In this document: piece after piece, positions 6,053-7,582 of the stretch
Position numbering within the stretch: the first letter of the stretch is position 1
Layout: each line of letters begins with the position of its first letter
Assembly: GCA_024638345.1 (NCBI GenBank)
Contig: JAHEKL010000131.1
Span: forward strand, 1 to 7,582
From: Gammaproteobacteria bacterium
GTDB lineage: Bacteria > Gemmatimonadota > Gemmatimonadetes > Longimicrobiales > Gaopeijiaceae
Direction: 5' to 3'
DNA length: 7,582 nucleotides
The notes under the pieces: generated by a model
Databases searched by the model: none
Seen by the model: the letters and a program-made list of their open reading frames with translations, nothing else
Told to the model about the DNA's origin: nothing
Program-made: the position numbers and the translations under genes

Positions 6053-6501
6053 GCACGTCCCACTGGAGCAAGCCGCGACAGAGAGTCCGCCTGCTGTCCG
6101 TTCAGACGGACACCACACCCGATTCCAGATGCCGGGTCGAGGTCGAGCTGGAGTGGGTCGGGGGCACCCGTGTCCAGGGGTCCGCGAACGGGAATGCCAC
6201 GCGAGAGGGCGCTCTCATCGCCGCTTCGCTCGCGGCCATCGAAGCCATCACAGACGTCGCAGGGGACCGGCTCAGGATTGAATTCCGAGGAGCGAAGGCG
6301 GTCCGTGCGTTCGATGCGCTCGTGGCGATCGTAGCACTTCGAGCCGAGGCACGAGGGCGCCGCTACGATCTCTTGGGTTGCTGTGCGGCGCCCGACGATG
6401 AAGTGGCCCGCGGAGGGGTGTTGGCCGTTCTGGATGCTACCAATCGCGTCCTGGAGCGCTACGCCGACCTAGAAGAACCTCCGAGCCGCCAGGAAGCCTA
6501 G
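6049..6501 (+). CDS. Uncharacterised 150-aa protein with LeuA-regulatory-like fold pattern
   Basis: The family is not recognised with certainty. The sequence alternates predicted strands and helices: strands at about 28-36 and 40-46, a helix at 52-68, strands at 74-80, 87-98 and 105-112, and a C-terminal helix at 117-138 ending in LDATNRVLERY. This beta-alpha-beta layout, with GNATREGALIAASLAAIEAI and the AVLDATNR helix, resembles the regulatory (dimer) domain of 2-isopropylmalate synthase, but the TIM-barrel catalytic domain is absent. There are no signal peptide or membrane segments. A double cysteine at C111-C112 stands out. The ATG at 6049 overlaps the upstream stop (ATGA), so it is translationally coupled as the last gene of the operon. 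Its stop shares CTAG with the stop of the converging ccmD-like gene. A ligand-sensing or dimerising role is speculative. Confidence 0.75.
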   Translation: MSTSHWSKPRQRVRLLSVQTDTTPDSRCRVEVELEWVGGTRVQGSANGNATREGALIAASLAAIEAITDVAGDRLRIEFRGAKAVRAFDALVAIVALRAEARGRRYDLLGCCAAPDDEVARGGVLAVLDATNRVLERYADLEEPPSRQEA

Positions 6502-6737
6502 TGGAGCCTTTCCTCCACCCGGCGCAAGCGACGGACGATCGAGACGATCCAGCCCAGTATCAGGATCCACGCCGCCGCGTAGGCGATGAACACGTGCCAG
6601 AAGTGGCGCATCTCGCGCGTGCCCGTCTCCACCTGTGCGGCCAGGATCTCTGGGCCGATGAGCAGCCCCAAGCAAGCCAACGCCAGGAAGGCCCAGCATC
6701 GGGTCCACGCGGCGGGGGACGGTCGTCTCTCCGACAT
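6498..6737 (-). CDS. ccmD: CcmD-like small membrane protein of cytochrome c maturation
   Basis: A 79-aa protein with two hydrophobic stretches. Residues about 12-34 look like a signal peptide ending in LAA-Q, and residues about 46-68 (FWHVFIAYAAAWILILGW) are a membrane helix followed by the basic tail RRLRRVEERL. The Y-x3-W helix plus the basic C-terminus is the CcmD pattern; in E. coli CcmD is a single-span protein, N-out and C-in, that releases holo-CcmE from the CcmABC complex. Cleavage of the first segment would give the same topology here. It follows ccmC with a 1-nt TGATG overlap, which supports the assignment since sequence conservation in CcmD is low. Its stop codon overlaps the stop of the plus-strand operon. 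Confidence 0.75.
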   Translation of the reverse strand: MSERRPSPAAWTRCWAFLALACLGLLIGPEILAAQVETGTREMRHFWHVFIAYAAAWILILGWIVSIVRRLRRVEERLH

Positions 6738-7447
6738 CAGGAGACCAACCCTTGGACCGAGGTCTCGGACGCCCGACTGGACTCCATGCGCGCTTCGAGT
6801 CGAGCGGTGCCGTACCGCAGCAGAAAGAGCGAGAAGAAAACGAGCGTCCATGCTAGGAGCGCGGTCATCAGGGTGCCGAGCATGTCGCCGGGAAGCTGAG
6901 GGCCGTCGGTTCTCGCAACGACGGGCTCGGGGTGCAGCGACCTGAACCACAGCACGCTGACGTGGATCAGGGGGATGTTCAGCGCGCCTATGATCCCCAC
7001 GACCGCGGAGTACTTCTTTCCCTGCTCGGGATTGTCGGTGGCGTTACGAACCATGAAGTACCCGACGAAGATGAAGAAGAGCAGGAGCGTCAGGGTCAGA
7101 CGGGGCTCCCAGGTCCACCACGTACCCCAGGACAGTCTGGCCCACAGAGGTCCGGTGATCAGCACGATCGCCGTAAACACGAGCCCGCCTTCAGCGGCAG
7201 ACTTGGCGACCTGATCCAGACGATCGTCTCCTATCCAGAGATACACCGCGCCGCAAAGCGCCACGATGCCGAAGGCCAGAAAGGCCACCCAGGCCGAGGG
7301 CACGTGGATATAGAAGATTCGCTGGACGATGCCGAGCGTGGCCTCGGTCGAAACCCAGAAGAACACCATCCAATGGAAGAGGAGAGTGAGTCCGATGCCG
7401 AGCACTCCGAGCGCCAGAGCCCCCCAGCGGATCGCCTTCAGTGACAT
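6737..7447 (-). CDS. ccmC: Haem exporter/handling protein CcmC
   Basis: A 236-aa integral membrane protein of the HMD (haem-handling) family with six predicted helices (about 8-28, 47-70, 88-103, 118-134, 149-168, 188-211). The periplasmic tryptophan-rich WGTWWTWEPRLT (107-118) and two conserved histidines, in HVPSAW (H48) and HVSVLW (H162), are the expected haem ligands. CcmC attaches haem to CcmE in the System I cytochrome c maturation pathway. The W-signature reads WEPRLT where many CcmC proteins have WDARLT. ATG 7447 is chosen because GGAGG lies 4 nt upstream; a TTG one codon earlier is too close to that motif. Both ends overlap neighbours by one base (TGATG), indicating translational coupling with ccmB and ccmD. 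The C-terminal 25 residues are hydrophilic and variable. Confidence 0.92.
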   Translation of the reverse strand: MSLKAIRWGALALGVLGIGLTLLFHWMVFFWVSTEATLGIVQRIFYIHVPSAWVAFLAFGIVALCGAVYLWIGDDRLDQVAKSAAEGGLVFTAIVLITGPLWARLSWGTWWTWEPRLTLTLLLFFIFVGYFMVRNATDNPEQGKKYSAVVGIIGALNIPLIHVSVLWFRSLHPEPVVARTDGPQLPGDMLGTLMTALLAWTLVFFSLFLLRYGTARLEARMESSRASETSVQGLVS

Positions 7448-7582
7448 CAATCCTCCACGATGAAACGAAACAGCCCGACCCCGGCAGCCAACGCCAATAG
7501 GGTAAAGGCTCCGAGCAGCCTCAAATTGCCATAGACCCCGGCGGCAGGAAAGCCCGCCAGCAGGGTCGTGGTGGACGATACC
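7447..7582 (-). CDS. ccmB: Haem exporter CcmB, C-terminal fragment (cut by window edge)
   Basis: The last 44 codons and stop of an open frame that enters from the right edge. The peptide is hydrophobic, with GFPAAGVYGNLRLLGAF followed by a membrane segment and the ending LFRFIVED. A C-terminal helix ending in F-x-(F/Y)-(V/I)-(L/V)-E-(D/E) is typical of CcmB, the membrane subunit of the CcmAB ABC transporter, and its position before ccmC fits the usual ccmABCD order. The call rests on a short piece plus context. The stop TGA shares a base with the ccmC ATG. Confidence 0.75.
   Translation of the reverse strand, partial: VSSTTTLLAGFPAAGVYGNLRLLGAFTLLALAAGVGLFRFIVED
7452..7456 (-). promoter_or_regulatory. 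Ribosome-binding site of ccmC
   Basis: GGAGG on the minus strand lies 4 nt before the ATG at 7447, inside the end of ccmB. It is the clearest Shine-Dalgarno in the window and decides the ccmC start. Confidence 0.65.

Overview
The window is high-GC bacterial chromosome carrying housekeeping and accessory genes packed closely together. The gene set (recA next to alaS with no recX between them, a ccmBCD-type haem-export operon, and a MerA-like/TVP38/DUF547/GT cassette) together with the protein style suggests an environmental bacterium, possibly Gemmatimonadota or a related lineage. That placement is a tentative impression and rests on no search.

Layout, left to right. (1) On the minus strand, the first 37 codons of alaS (1-113) follow a 214-bp leader that holds a sigma70-like promoter and two inverted repeats. 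(2) recA is on the minus strand (328-1404). (3) A 317-bp divergent intergenic region (1405-1721) carries a LexA/Cheo-box-like dyad, a leader hairpin and a 16-bp palindrome. (4) A tightly coupled plus-strand operon of five genes spans 1722-6501: a mercuric-reductase-like flavin disulfide oxidoreductase, a fusion of a TVP38/TMEM64 (VTT) membrane domain with a DUF547 domain, a TIGR04283-type family 2 glycosyltransferase, a TIGR04282/DUF2064-type GT-A transferase, and an uncharacterised 150-aa protein. Three of the four junctions are 4-nt ATGA/GTGA overlaps and the fourth is a 22-nt gap with a Shine-Dalgarno. (5) On the minus strand, converging on this operon, lie the end of ccmB, complete ccmC and a ccmD-like gene, joined by two 1-nt TGATG overlaps. 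The two operons end on a shared CTAG, so their coding regions overlap tail to tail.

How the genes work together. recA and alaS serve DNA repair and translation. The ccm genes export haem for cytochrome c maturation. The five-gene plus-strand operon is the accessory part. Its two glycosyltransferase families are the pair originally named rSAM/selenodomain-associated transferases and now linked in family nomenclature to arsenosugar biosynthesis. Here they are coupled to a redox flavoprotein and a membrane protein with a predicted periplasmic DUF547 domain, but no ArsM or ArsS is in the window. A membrane- or envelope-associated glycosylation/redox function is a reasonable inference; the substrate cannot be read from this sequence.
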